DNA of 9,765 bases from RUG806 sp963624415 (GTDB lineage Bacteria; Bacillota; Clostridia; Oscillospirales; Acutalibacteraceae): the NCBI GenBank assembly GCA_963624415.1, contig CAVFPQ010000086.1, positions 1-9,765 of the forward strand. The letters are read 5' to 3'. The notes under the pieces are model-generated. The model saw only the letters and a list, made by a program, of their open reading frames with translations, searched no databases and was not told the DNA's origin. The position numbers and the translations under genes are program-made. Shown here piece by piece: positions 1 through 5,700 of the stretch. Every line of letters begins with the position of its first letter. Positions within the stretch are counted from its first letter, which is position 1.

Positions 1-35
1 GCAGGACTTCCGACATTGTTAATTATTAATTGTTA
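1..35 (+). repeat. Dispersed intergenic repeat, copy A (cut by window edge)
   Basis: Begins in the hairpin loop: GCA, then right arm GGACTT, then CCGACATT (10-17), then heptad units of the GTTAATT/ATTAATT type. The last unit supplies the galE stop codon (TAA on the minus strand at 33-35). The left arm should lie just outside the window. Confidence 0.75.
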
Positions 36-1055
36 CTTGTCACTCTCATACCCATTCGGATTCATCGTCTGCCACTTCCATGTATCTCTGCATGCGTCAA
101 CGACATTAAGCTTGGCAGTCCAGCCGAGAACATTTTCCGCTTTTGTTACATCCGCATAAGAGGTGGCGACATCACCGGCTCTGCGGGGAGCTATGACATA
201 CGGCACATTGATGCCGGTGGCCTCTTCAAATGCATGCACAAGCTCAAGAACGCTTACGCCCTTGCCGGTGCCTAAATTATAAATTTCCGTTCCGTTTATC
301 TTCGACGCTCTGTCAAGTGCCGCAAGATGACCTTTGGCGAGGTCAACAACATGAATATAGTCACGAACGCCCGTGCCGTCGGGTGTCGGATAATCGTTTC
401 CGAAAACATTAAGGTGCTCACGCTTGCCGACAGCAACCTGAGAAATATACGGCATAAGATTGTTCGGTATACCGTTCGGCGCTTCACCGATAAGGCCGCT
501 CTCGTGTGCGCCGATGGGATTGAAATATCTTAACAGAATTACACTCCATGACGGATCGGATGCCGACAGATCTTTAAGAATTCTCTCTATAAAAATCTTT
601 GTTGTACCGTACGGATTTGTCGCAGTACCTGTTTTCATTGTCTCAATAAACGGCGCTTCGTTTTCTTCGCCGTAAACGGTTGCCGAGGAAGAGAAAACTA
701 TCGTCTTGACATTGTGCGCTCTCATAACCTTCAAAAGAGTCACAGTGCCGCCGATATTGTTTTCATAATATTCAAGCGGCTTTACACAGCTCTCGCCCAC
801 CGCTTTAAGACCGGCAAAATGAATAACCGAGTCAATTCTGTAATCGTCAAAAACCTTTGTCAGTGATGCTTCATCGCAGATATCGCACTCGACAAGCGGA
901 AAATCCCTGCCTGTGATTTTGCGAACACGCTCTGCCGATTTGGGTGATGAATTAACAAAATTATCAACCACCACAATCTCTTTTCCGGCGTTGAGAAGCT
1001 CCACGCAAGTGTGTGAGCCGATGAAGCCGGCGCCCCCTGTGACGAGTATTGCCAT
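33..1055 (-). CDS. galE: UDP-glucose 4-epimerase GalE
   Basis: This cytoplasmic enzyme interconverts UDP-glucose and UDP-galactose (Leloir pathway; supply of galactose units for surface polysaccharide). The 340 residues match the family's usual length. The N-terminal Rossmann motif TGGAGFIG (residues 6-13) binds NAD. The catalytic set of the extended short-chain dehydrogenase family is at the canonical GalE positions: Ser124 in FSSSATVYG, Tyr149 and Lys153 in NPYGTTK. The motifs RYFNPIGAH and GTGVRDYIHVVDLA are typical of GalE. The start is supported by a GGGAGGAA ribosome site about 5 nt upstream. It lies 36 nt downstream of the transglutaminase-like lipoprotein gene on the same strand, so the two are probably co-transcribed. 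Its TAA stop falls inside the AT-rich tail of a dispersed repeat. No residue is missing or odd. Confidence 0.97.
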   Translation of the reverse strand: MAILVTGGAGFIGSHTCVELLNAGKEIVVVDNFVNSSPKSAERVRKITGRDFPLVECDICDEASLTKVFDDYRIDSVIHFAGLKAVGESCVKPLEYYENNIGGTVTLLKVMRAHNVKTIVFSSSATVYGEENEAPFIETMKTGTATNPYGTTKIFIERILKDLSASDPSWSVILLRYFNPIGAHESGLIGEAPNGIPNNLMPYISQVAVGKREHLNVFGNDYPTPDGTGVRDYIHVVDLAKGHLAALDRASKINGTEIYNLGTGKGVSVLELVHAFEEATGINVPYVIAPRRAGDVATSYADVTKAENVLGWTAKLNVVDACRDTWKWQTMNPNGYESDK

Positions 1056-1091
1056 AAAAATTCCTCCCGATATAGCCTGATTTATAAAAAG

Positions 1092-2240
1092 CTAACGCGT
1101 AATATATATAAGCATGACAGCCGGGGATGAGACTTCACTGTGTCTGACGATAATGCCGTCCGCATATCCCGTATGCTCGACATAGGCATTTATGCTGCCG
1201 TCTTCAAACAGCTCTGTTGCCGTCAGAGACAGATCCCCCGAGTCTGTAAATTTTATTTCCGCACTGTCCGATCCGCTCTCGTAAGCGGCTTTAAGCGCGT
1301 TTATTATTATTGCGGCGTTGTTGTCGCCGTCGCAGATAAGATTGTTTTTGTAGTAATAATTACTCTGCTTTGACTTGCACACCATGCCCGTCGGCAGAGT
1401 AAAATCGGAATGTGTATTCTCTATTTCTTCGGTTGTGATATTAAACCAGATATGAACCGCTTTGCCGTTCGGATCGCCCGAAGTGTCGTCCCACGTGGGG
1501 TCAATATGATACCATCTGCCGTCAATTTTCGCACACAGCCACATATGCGTGTCGCTCTCGTTTTTTGTCGTCGCCGTACCTGTTACAGCACCGGACGAAA
1601 TGGAGCATATATCAAACAGAAGCTTTAACGCCATAGAATATCCCGTGCAGATACTCCTGCCGTTTATAAGCGCGCTGTATGAATCGGACTGTGTCATTCC
1701 GGAATCATATTTGCAGAATTCAAGAAGCTTGTCGTGCAGATAAAGTTCACGGTTATATTCGTTCCCCGTGCCCTTTGTCTCGGCAACCATTGATTTCGCT
1801 TTTGTTATAAGCGTATCCGTATATTCATCACAGGTCGATTTGGTATAGGCATATACGGGGCAGATATAACGGCATGAGCCGTATGTGATTATCGTATATG
1901 TATTTGACAGACACAGCATATGCGGATTGTCATATTTCATGTATGTAAAAACCTTCTGAACGGAGTCCTCGTCAAGCCCCGAGGGAATGGCCACATATTT
2001 GGGATGTGAAAAAACGGTATTGTAAAAATGGCGGTAAAAAAGCTGCTCGTCTGAATTTAATGTGCCGTAAAGAAGCCTTGTTACAACATAGTCAACGAAC
2101 GACGGTTCGGCAAACCCCGCATCCGCTATCGGATTTATTGTATCATTCGGCATACCGCTCGGGGTGGTATTCGCCCGACAGGCACACAGAACAGACACAA
2201 TAGTTAATATCAATGACAGAAGCACTGTCTTTGTTTTCAT
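1092..2240 (-). CDS. Lipoprotein with transglutaminase-like domain
   Basis: A 382-residue predicted surface lipoprotein. Residues 1-20 form a signal peptide with a Lys-rich start and hydrophobic core, ending in a lipobox-like LCAC with Cys21 as the lipidated residue. A transglutaminase/cysteine-protease-like core lies at about 165-265. The candidate triad is Cys198 (SICTGYS), His232 (DTHMWL) and Asp247 (WYHIDPTWDD), spaced as in bacterial members of this superfamily. The region from about 45 to 160 resembles the helical region that precedes the domain in clostridial homologues, and the C-terminal 90 residues are unrecognised. Such proteins are thought to act on peptide bonds or cross-links at the cell surface, but the substrate cannot be read from sequence. 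A modest AGGGG ribosome site lies 9-10 nt before the ATG. It follows the LCP-like gene after 266 nt and precedes galE by 36 nt. Confidence 0.87.
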   Translation of the reverse strand: MKTKTVLLSLILTIVSVLCACRANTTPSGMPNDTINPIADAGFAEPSFVDYVVTRLLYGTLNSDEQLFYRHFYNTVFSHPKYVAIPSGLDEDSVQKVFTYMKYDNPHMLCLSNTYTIITYGSCRYICPVYAYTKSTCDEYTDTLITKAKSMVAETKGTGNEYNRELYLHDKLLEFCKYDSGMTQSDSYSALINGRSICTGYSMALKLLFDICSISSGAVTGTATTKNESDTHMWLCAKIDGRWYHIDPTWDDTSGDPNGKAVHIWFNITTEEIENTHSDFTLPTGMVCKSKQSNYYYKNNLICDGDNNAAIIINALKAAYESGSDSAEIKFTDSGDLSLTATELFEDGSINAYVEHTGYADGIIVRHSEVSSPAVMLIYITR

Positions 2241-2427
2241 CTTTTTTATACCCCTGAAATTGAAAGAAAATCAAATACCGGTTGCAAATCCGAGTCCGTA
2301 AAAATATATATGAAGAATGTATAATGCAAAATGCATAATCAAGAAAAACGACAAGGCGTTTTGGATTATAAGCTGACGCAAAAGATAAAACTTCATTTTC
2401 AAATCGGTTTTTATATCCGCGGAGCTT
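2241..2427. other. Intergenic region between LCP-like and lipoprotein genes
   Basis: AT-rich, with an isolated ATAATGCAAAATGCATAAT motif near 2321 that resembles the tail of repeat copy C, and the 8-bp palindrome TCCGCGGA (2416-2423). No clear minus-strand promoter or terminator was found. Confidence 0.45.
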
Positions 2428-2502
2428 TATAAATCAAGTCCGCAGAACTTCCTTAGTTCCCCGGTCCTTATGAAATTGCTGATTGCTAACTGCTGATTGT
2501 TT
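2428..2502 (+). repeat. Dispersed intergenic repeat, copy B (diverged)
   Basis: Has the ATAAATC lead, AAGTCCGCAGAACTT as a weakened hairpin and CTTCC, but the CCGACATT block is lost and replaced by unrelated sequence. Heptad units of the form ATTGCTG/ATTGCTA/ACTGCTG/ATTGTTT follow and stop within 7 nt of the LCP-like stop codon. Confidence 0.65.
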
Positions 2503-2506
2503 TCCG

Positions 2507-3364
2507 TCAGCCGATAGGTGTGACCGTCGGCTCGGCAAGCAAAAACGCCTTTATTTCCTCATTTTTGCCCGTATAGTCAAACGCCGTTATATCCGTTTCA
2601 ACCTGATTTATCAAGGTCGAAAAGAAAGTGTCACCCTTTGCGAAATTCGTATATGTCATATGCTGTTCGACAACAGCGGCTTCCGCGGATGCCTGAGTTT
2701 TGGCAGAGCTGTCGCCGGTGTCCGCATATTTTATATACTTCAGAATATTATCAGCCGTCATTTCATTTTCACCGGCAGAGAATGTATATTTTATCTCTCC
2801 GTCGACAAATTCAGTGTCACGGGGCACATTTAAAACGGTTGTTCCGAGCTTGCTCAGAATCTGCTTGAATGCCGACTCGCTCGCCAGAACATATCTGTCT
2901 ATGTTTATTCCCTTATTCGCAAACTGTTCTCTGACAGCCGACACGCCCTTTAGACTGTAAAGCTCCGACAGTGTCTGTCTGCCGTCTGCCGTGTCAAATG
3001 AATAATCAATCGGAATACCCTTGACCTTCACATTATTCTCTTTAATCGACACGGAAATAATCGAACAGAACGACAGAGCCGTATCGTTTTTACACAGAAA
3101 CAGAAAATTCACCGCTTCGGTATCCGAAAACGCCGGAGCGGACTCCGAAACAGCCTCGTCTGATGTTGTTTCTTCGATTTCGGTTGTTGACTCATCGTCC
3201 CTTTTTCCGATGAACTTATCTATATCAAAATCATTCTTTGCGAGTATGACAACAAACGACAGCGCACCTAAAATAAGAACTCCGATGACAATAAGAGCGA
3301 TGGTGCCGTTCGCCTTTTTTTTCTTCGGCTTTGACGCAAAATCAAGCCCCTGACTTTTTCTCAT
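2507..3364 (-). CDS. Membrane-anchored degenerate LytR-CpsA-Psr (LCP)-like protein
   Basis: 285 residues: a short basic cytoplasmic N-terminus (KPKKKK at 12-17), one transmembrane helix (about 20-42), a Ser/Thr/Glu-rich linker (55-80), then an extracellular domain. The stretch from 130 to 181 follows the LCP pattern: RQTLSELYSLKG, then GINIDRYVLASESAFKQILSKLG, then TTVLNVP. LCP enzymes transfer teichoic acid or capsule polymers to peptidoglycan. Here the usual catalytic IPRD arginine is replaced (KGIPIDYSF, 115-123), and the LxGxxALxYxRxR segment has become MTADNILKYIKYAD. It may therefore be a non-catalytic or divergent paralogue. The domain is also shorter than usual. The start has only a weak AGGTG site about 11 nt upstream, but a good promoter lies just before it. 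It is the first gene of the probable envelope cluster. Confidence 0.72.
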   Translation of the reverse strand: MRKSQGLDFASKPKKKKANGTIALIVIGVLILGALSFVVILAKNDFDIDKFIGKRDDESTTEIEETTSDEAVSESAPAFSDTEAVNFLFLCKNDTALSFCSIISVSIKENNVKVKGIPIDYSFDTADGRQTLSELYSLKGVSAVREQFANKGINIDRYVLASESAFKQILSKLGTTVLNVPRDTEFVDGEIKYTFSAGENEMTADNILKYIKYADTGDSSAKTQASAEAAVVEQHMTYTNFAKGDTFFSTLINQVETDITAFDYTGKNEEIKAFLLAEPTVTPIG

Positions 3365-3392
3365 ATATACAAAACACCTGTTATAAAACCTG

Positions 3393-3416
3393 ATAATAGT
3401 ACTTAATAACTATTAT
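3393..3416. promoter_or_regulatory. Inverted repeat over the envelope-cluster promoter, possible operator
   Basis: ATAATAGT, 8 nt, ACTATTAT: perfect 8-bp arms with 16-bp centre spacing. The right arm covers most of the -10 box and the left arm lies downstream of the start point. This placement suits a repressor site, but the sequence is AT-rich and the regulator is unknown. Confidence 0.4.
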
Positions 3417-3440
3417 AAAGTCACACAGAAAAAATTACAA
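3412..3440 (-). promoter_or_regulatory. Promoter of the LCP-like/envelope cluster
   Basis: On the minus strand, -35 TTGTAA (3435-3440), a 17-bp spacer, and a perfect -10 TATAAT (3412-3417). Transcription would start near 3405, about 40 nt before the LCP-like ATG. An 8-bp inverted repeat overlaps the -10 and the start point. Confidence 0.7.
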
Positions 3441-3510
3441 GAGAAAATGAACTTCAGTCAGAAAAAATTCACTCGATTTAGACCGCCTGTTTTGTGTATT
3501 TTCGCAAAAA

Positions 3511-3750
3511 TTATTTTTTATCACGGAGCAGGTCAAGCTGACCGTACTTAGCGAAAAGATTTTTTGCCATGGGGCAATTGCCGCCGTCGACAAGAAAGCA
3601 GTTGTTTTTGAGATGCTCTTTTTTTGTCTGCTTGGTAGCAAAGCGAGTTGTCATGCACGTCCCCGCTATTATTCCCTCACAGCAGATATAATCCTTGTTT
3701 TCCGCGGAATAGAACGGACATTTAATTGATGCTTCAATCGGCTTGTTCAT
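3511..3750 (-). CDS. Small Cys-rich protein, probable metal-binding, mobile-element type
   Basis: 79 residues, starting at the ATG at 3750 because AAGGAG lies 8 nt upstream; the in-frame ATG at 3816 has no ribosome site and would run through a repeat. The Cys residues are 11, 23, 24, 32, 51 and 59, in the pattern IKCPFY, CCEG, then NCPMAKNLFAKY. CPFY...CEG...CP...Y layouts are, from memory, common in small proteins of Firmicutes prophages and integrative elements, often near XRE repressors. A zinc site using Cys11, Cys24, Cys51 and Cys59, with His46 nearby, is plausible. No function is known to me. It is transcribed away from the XRE/HExxH pair across a 300-bp divergent region, which suggests one module. 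No convincing terminator is visible downstream. Confidence 0.72.
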   Translation of the reverse strand: MNKPIEASIKCPFYSAENKDYICCEGIIAGTCMTTRFATKQTKKEHLKNNCFLVDGGNCPMAKNLFAKYGQLDLLRDKK

Positions 3751-3777
3751 AATATTTCTCCTTTTCGATAAAAAAAT

Positions 3778-3825
3778 TATAATCCGGGACACATTGTGTC
3801 TTCCGACATTATGCATTATGAATTA
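3778..3825 (+). repeat. Dispersed intergenic repeat, copy C
   Basis: ATAATCC, then hairpin GACACA-T-TGTGTC, then CTTCCGACATT, then ATTATGC/ATTATGA units. Unlike the other copies it lies upstream of a gene, in the probable leader of the Cys-rich small protein. Confidence 0.7.
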
Positions 3826-3843
3826 GACATAGTGCATTGTCAC
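3815..3843 (-). promoter_or_regulatory. Possible promoter of the Cys-rich small protein
   Basis: On the minus strand, -35 GTGACA (3838-3843), 17 bp, -10 CATAAT (3815-3820), each one base from consensus. The transcript would start near 3808 and carry the hairpin of dispersed-repeat copy C in a leader of about 58 nt ahead of AAGGAG. Confidence 0.45.
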
Positions 3844-3910
3844 AGTAATGATTGTACAGTCTTCTGAAATTATTTTCTCCCTCAAATCGTCTGTTTTTCA
3901 AAAAAATTTA

Positions 3911-3939
3911 TTGACAATTTGCAAATTCTGTAATAAAAT
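3911..3939 (+). promoter_or_regulatory. Promoter of the XRE/HExxH operon
   Basis: TTGACA (3911-3916), a 17-bp spacer, TAAAAT (3934-3939). The start point would be near 3946, giving a leader of about 105 nt. The spacer ends in TTCTGTAA (3926-3933), which matches one half of the two downstream palindromes, so the repressor may also touch the core promoter. Confidence 0.82.
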
Positions 3940-3948
3940 AAGACCTGT

Positions 3949-3960
3949 GAACAAAAGTTC
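3949..3960. promoter_or_regulatory. LexA (SOS) box-like site
   Basis: GAACAAAAGTTC matches the Gram-positive LexA/DinR core GAAC-N4-GTTC. It sits about 3-15 nt past the predicted start point of the XRE operon, where bound LexA would block transcription. A perfect 8-base match is expected about 0.15 times by chance in a window this size; the position makes it more credible. The N4 fits the RNRY preference only in part. Confidence 0.5.
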
Positions 3961-3969
3961 GACGGATAT

Positions 3970-3985
3970 TTACAGAGTTCTGTAA
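3970..3985. promoter_or_regulatory. Operator O1 for the XRE repressor
   Basis: TTACAGA-gt-TCTGTAA: a perfect palindrome with 7-bp arms. It is nearly identical to O2, whose centre lies 33 bp downstream, about three helical turns. Typical of a dimeric XRE repressor binding its own leader. Confidence 0.72.
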
Positions 3986-4002
3986 TGCTTGAGTTTATGA
4001 TA

Positions 4003-4018
4003 TTACAGATTTCTGTAT
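4003..4018. promoter_or_regulatory. Operator O2 for the XRE repressor
   Basis: TTACAGA-tt-TCTGTAT: one base from O1, with 6-bp symmetric arms. It ends 32 nt before the XRE ATG. Paired binding with O1 on the same helical face is an inference from the 33-bp spacing. Confidence 0.7.
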
Positions 4019-4050
4019 TTGTCAAGAGCAAATTTATCGGCGGTGGAATG

Positions 4051-4398
4051 ATGGATACATACGGAAAAATCAAGGAGCTTTGCGACGGCAAGGGAGTAAC
4101 CTTCTCCGCACTTGCGGCGGGTATAGGTGTACGCAGTTCGATTTTTACGGAGCTTAAAAAAGGACGCACAAAACAGCTCTCGGTGTCGACACTCAACAAA
4201 ATAGCGGAGTATTTCGGTGTGCCGACTTCGTTTTTTATTGACAGTGAACCCGACTGCAACCCGGCCGACGACATGCAGGAGGAGCTTTTCAGAAAACGCA
4301 AGCTTCTGTTTGACCTGTCGTGCAAGGCAAGCCCCGAAGACCTTGATACCATTATTAAGCTGGCAGACGCTCTTGTCGCCGGCAAAAACGGAGGTTAA
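4051..4398 (+). CDS. XRE-family transcriptional regulator (ImmR-like repressor)
   Basis: A 115-residue protein with a Cro/C1-type helix-turn-helix at about 5-60. The first HTH helix is near TFSALAAGIG (17-26), the recognition helix is in VRSSIFTELKKGR (27-39), and TLNKIAEYFGV closes the domain. The C-terminal helices (75-110, EELFRKRKLLFDLSCKASPEDLDTII split over two helices) probably dimerise. The ATG at 4051 is preferred for its distance from GGCGGTGG (4039-4046); the adjacent ATG at 4048 is possible. The in-frame ATG at 3985 lies between the operators and has no ribosome site. The gene is followed after 6 nt by the HExxH gene, the order of ICEBs1 immR-immA. Its promoter carries two matching palindromes, so autorepression is inferred. 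Targets outside its own promoter are unknown. Confidence 0.9.
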   Translation: MDTYGKIKELCDGKGVTFSALAAGIGVRSSIFTELKKGRTKQLSVSTLNKIAEYFGVPTSFFIDSEPDCNPADDMQEELFRKRKLLFDLSCKASPEDLDTIIKLADALVAGKNGG

Positions 4399-4404
4399 CA
4401 GCTT

Positions 4405-4623
4405 ATGAATGAAGTTTTTGTACGCTTTATCGCTCTGCCCGCCGCAGTGCGTGCGTTCACAATGCCCGATGAAGAGGGGGATTATAATATCTACATTAAC
4501 ACAACCCTCTCCGATGAACAGAAAAAGCTCAGTTTTCTTCATGAACAAAGACACATTGCAAGGGATGATTTTTATAAAGACATGCCCGTAAGAATGATTG
4601 AAGCGGCACTCAAAACCGTGTAA
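4405..4623 (+). CDS. Mini ImmA/IrrE-like HExxH protein
   Basis: 72 residues with the zinc-metalloprotease motif HEQRH (46-50) preceded by LSDEQKKLSFL, a typical ImmA/IrrE (DUF955) context. In ICEBs1 and in Deinococcus, proteins of this family cleave or antagonise the adjacent XRE repressor after DNA damage. ICEBs1 ImmA is about 170 residues, so this is a minimal version. The N-terminal half (EGDYNIYINTTL, 24-35) supplies the short beta segment seen before the active-site helix. Only 22 residues follow His50, so the third zinc ligand is uncertain; Glu66 (RMIEAAL) is the best candidate. GGAGGT (4390-4395) overlaps the end of the XRE gene 9 nt before this ATG, indicating translational coupling. 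It could be a full member of a short clostridial subfamily or a trimmed remnant. Confidence 0.82.
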   Translation: MNEVFVRFIALPAAVRAFTMPDEEGDYNIYINTTLSDEQKKLSFLHEQRHIARDDFYKDMPVRMIEAALKTV

Positions 4624-4678
4624 TTCTTACTTTGGCGTAAATGTACCATAGTTCGAAAGCAGACTGCACATAAAAAAA

Positions 4679-4725
4679 CCGGACAAGAGACAGACCGAGA
4701 TGTCTGCTTTTTGTCCGGCTTTTTC
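4679..4725. terminator. Bidirectional terminator between convergent units
   Basis: The outer stem CCGGACAA (4679-4686) pairs with TTGTCCGG (4711-4718), and the inner stem CAGAC (4691-4695) pairs with GTCTG (4702-4706). On the plus strand CTTTTTC follows. On the minus strand seven Ts follow, so it serves both the XRE/HExxH operon and the opposing topB/HAD side. Confidence 0.88.
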
Positions 4726-4834
4726 ATATCCGAAAAAATTAAAACAAATATATTAAACAGAAAAAATGAAATCCGACTATAAGCTCAGCAAAAAAAGGAT
4801 TGTAACAAGAAATTTACTTTTATGTCTGCAAAGC
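4726..4834. other. AT-rich intergenic stretch, nothing recognised
   Basis: Between the bidirectional terminator and repeat copy D, AT-rich with several A-runs. I see no frame, hairpin or promoter worth calling. Confidence 0.6.
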
Positions 4835-4886
4835 TTATAATCCAAGACACGCAGTGTCTTCCGACATTGTTAATTGTTAATTATTT
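4835..4886 (+). repeat. Dispersed intergenic repeat, copy D
   Basis: ATAATCC, then hairpin AAGACAC-GCA-GTGTCTT (perfect 7-bp arms), then CCGACATT and two GTTAATT units. It lies 30 nt past the HAD-hydrolase stop codon. Confidence 0.78.
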
Positions 4887-4915
4887 ATCGTCCTTCATAA
4901 TTCGGATTATAAATT

Positions 4916-5575
4916 TCACCTGTCCTTCTTTGTCAGTTCCGCTTTCAGTTCCTCCGTTGTATCAACAATTTTCTCCGCACCGTTTTTCATAAGCTCAGCC
5001 GTACTCCTGAAGCCCCACGAAACGGAAATACACGGCACTTCGGCATTTTTCGCCGTCTTTATGTCAACCTCGGAATCGCCTATATAGACGGTTGCGGCTT
5101 TGCTCTCTCCGAGTGTCTTTATGACCTCATTCACGGAGTCGGGGCAGGGCTTTTTTCGTACACCCTCACGCTCGCCGACACAGTAATCGAACAGCCCGTC
5201 AAAATATTTTCTGCACAGTGACTGCACACCGTAGTCTGCCTTATTCGACACAACGGCTGTTTTCATCCCCATGCTTTTAAGATATATCACAAGCTCGTGA
5301 ATGCCGTCATACGGATGTGTGTGATCGGCACAGTGAACCGAATAATGCTCCGTAAAAGTCTTGTGTACCTCGTCTGTCATTTCTTTGGATGTGCCGACGG
5401 GAACGGCTCTTTCAATCAGATTTCTTATTCCGTTGCCTACAAAAGCTCTTGTTTCGTCAAGCGTCCTCCCGGGCAGAGAGTGCTTTTCAAGGGCGTAATT
5501 CAGGCTTATATGCAAATCATCAAGTGTATCAAGTATCGTGCCGTCAAGATCAAAAACGGCGAGAGAATAATGCAT
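4916..5575 (-). CDS. HAD-superfamily hydrolase, phosphoglycolate-phosphatase-like (subfamily IA)
   Basis: 219 residues from the ATG at 5575, which has AGGAG 8 nt upstream; an in-frame ATG at 5599 has none. All four HAD motifs are present. Motif I is FDLDGT with nucleophile Asp9 and acid/base Asp11. Motif II is AVVSNK (Ser110). Motif III is a Lys at about 142 in RKKPCPD. Motif IV is GDSEVD (Asp167, Asp171). A helical cap at about 20-85 marks subfamily IA (Gph/PpaX-like). These are cytosolic Mg-dependent phosphatases. Phosphoglycolate or pyrophosphate are family substrates, and the true substrate cannot be read here. It lies 125 nt downstream of topB on the same strand, with a dispersed-repeat copy in the gap, and may share its transcript. 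It converges on the HExxH gene across a bidirectional terminator. Confidence 0.92.
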   Translation of the reverse strand: MHYSLAVFDLDGTILDTLDDLHISLNYALEKHSLPGRTLDETRAFVGNGIRNLIERAVPVGTSKEMTDEVHKTFTEHYSVHCADHTHPYDGIHELVIYLKSMGMKTAVVSNKADYGVQSLCRKYFDGLFDYCVGEREGVRKKPCPDSVNEVIKTLGESKAATVYIGDSEVDIKTAKNAEVPCISVSWGFRSTAELMKNGAEKIVDTTEELKAELTKKDR

Positions 5576-5642
5576 AATATCATCTCCTGTATTTTTCATT
5601 CGGCAAAAAGCTTAACAGAACAATTAACAGTTAGCGAAGTCA

Positions 5643-5700
5643 TATAAATCAAGTCCGCATGACTTCCGACATTATTGATTATTAGTTGTTAATTGTTAAT
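5643..5700 (+). repeat. Dispersed intergenic repeat, copy E
   Basis: ATAAATC, then hairpin AAGTC-CGCAT-GACTT, then CCGACATT, then four heptads (ATTGATT, ATTAGTT, GTTAATT, GTTAATT). It ends at the base before the topB stop codon. Confidence 0.78.

Noticed and set aside
3751..3816. Earlier ATG for the Cys-rich protein at 3816
   Set aside because: The added 22 residues would be translated from a dispersed repeat and lack a ribosome site.
3985..4050. Earlier ATG for the XRE regulator at 3985
   Set aside because: It lies at the end of operator O1, reads through O2 and has no ribosome site. The HTH domain starts after 4051.
3882..4554. Long minus-strand frames opposite the XRE/HExxH genes
   Set aside because: Antisense shadows of two well-supported genes with clear motifs and ribosome sites.
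5576..5599. Earlier ATG for the HAD hydrolase at 5599
   Set aside because: No ribosome site there, whereas the ATG at 5575 has AGGAG 8 nt upstream and fits the family start.
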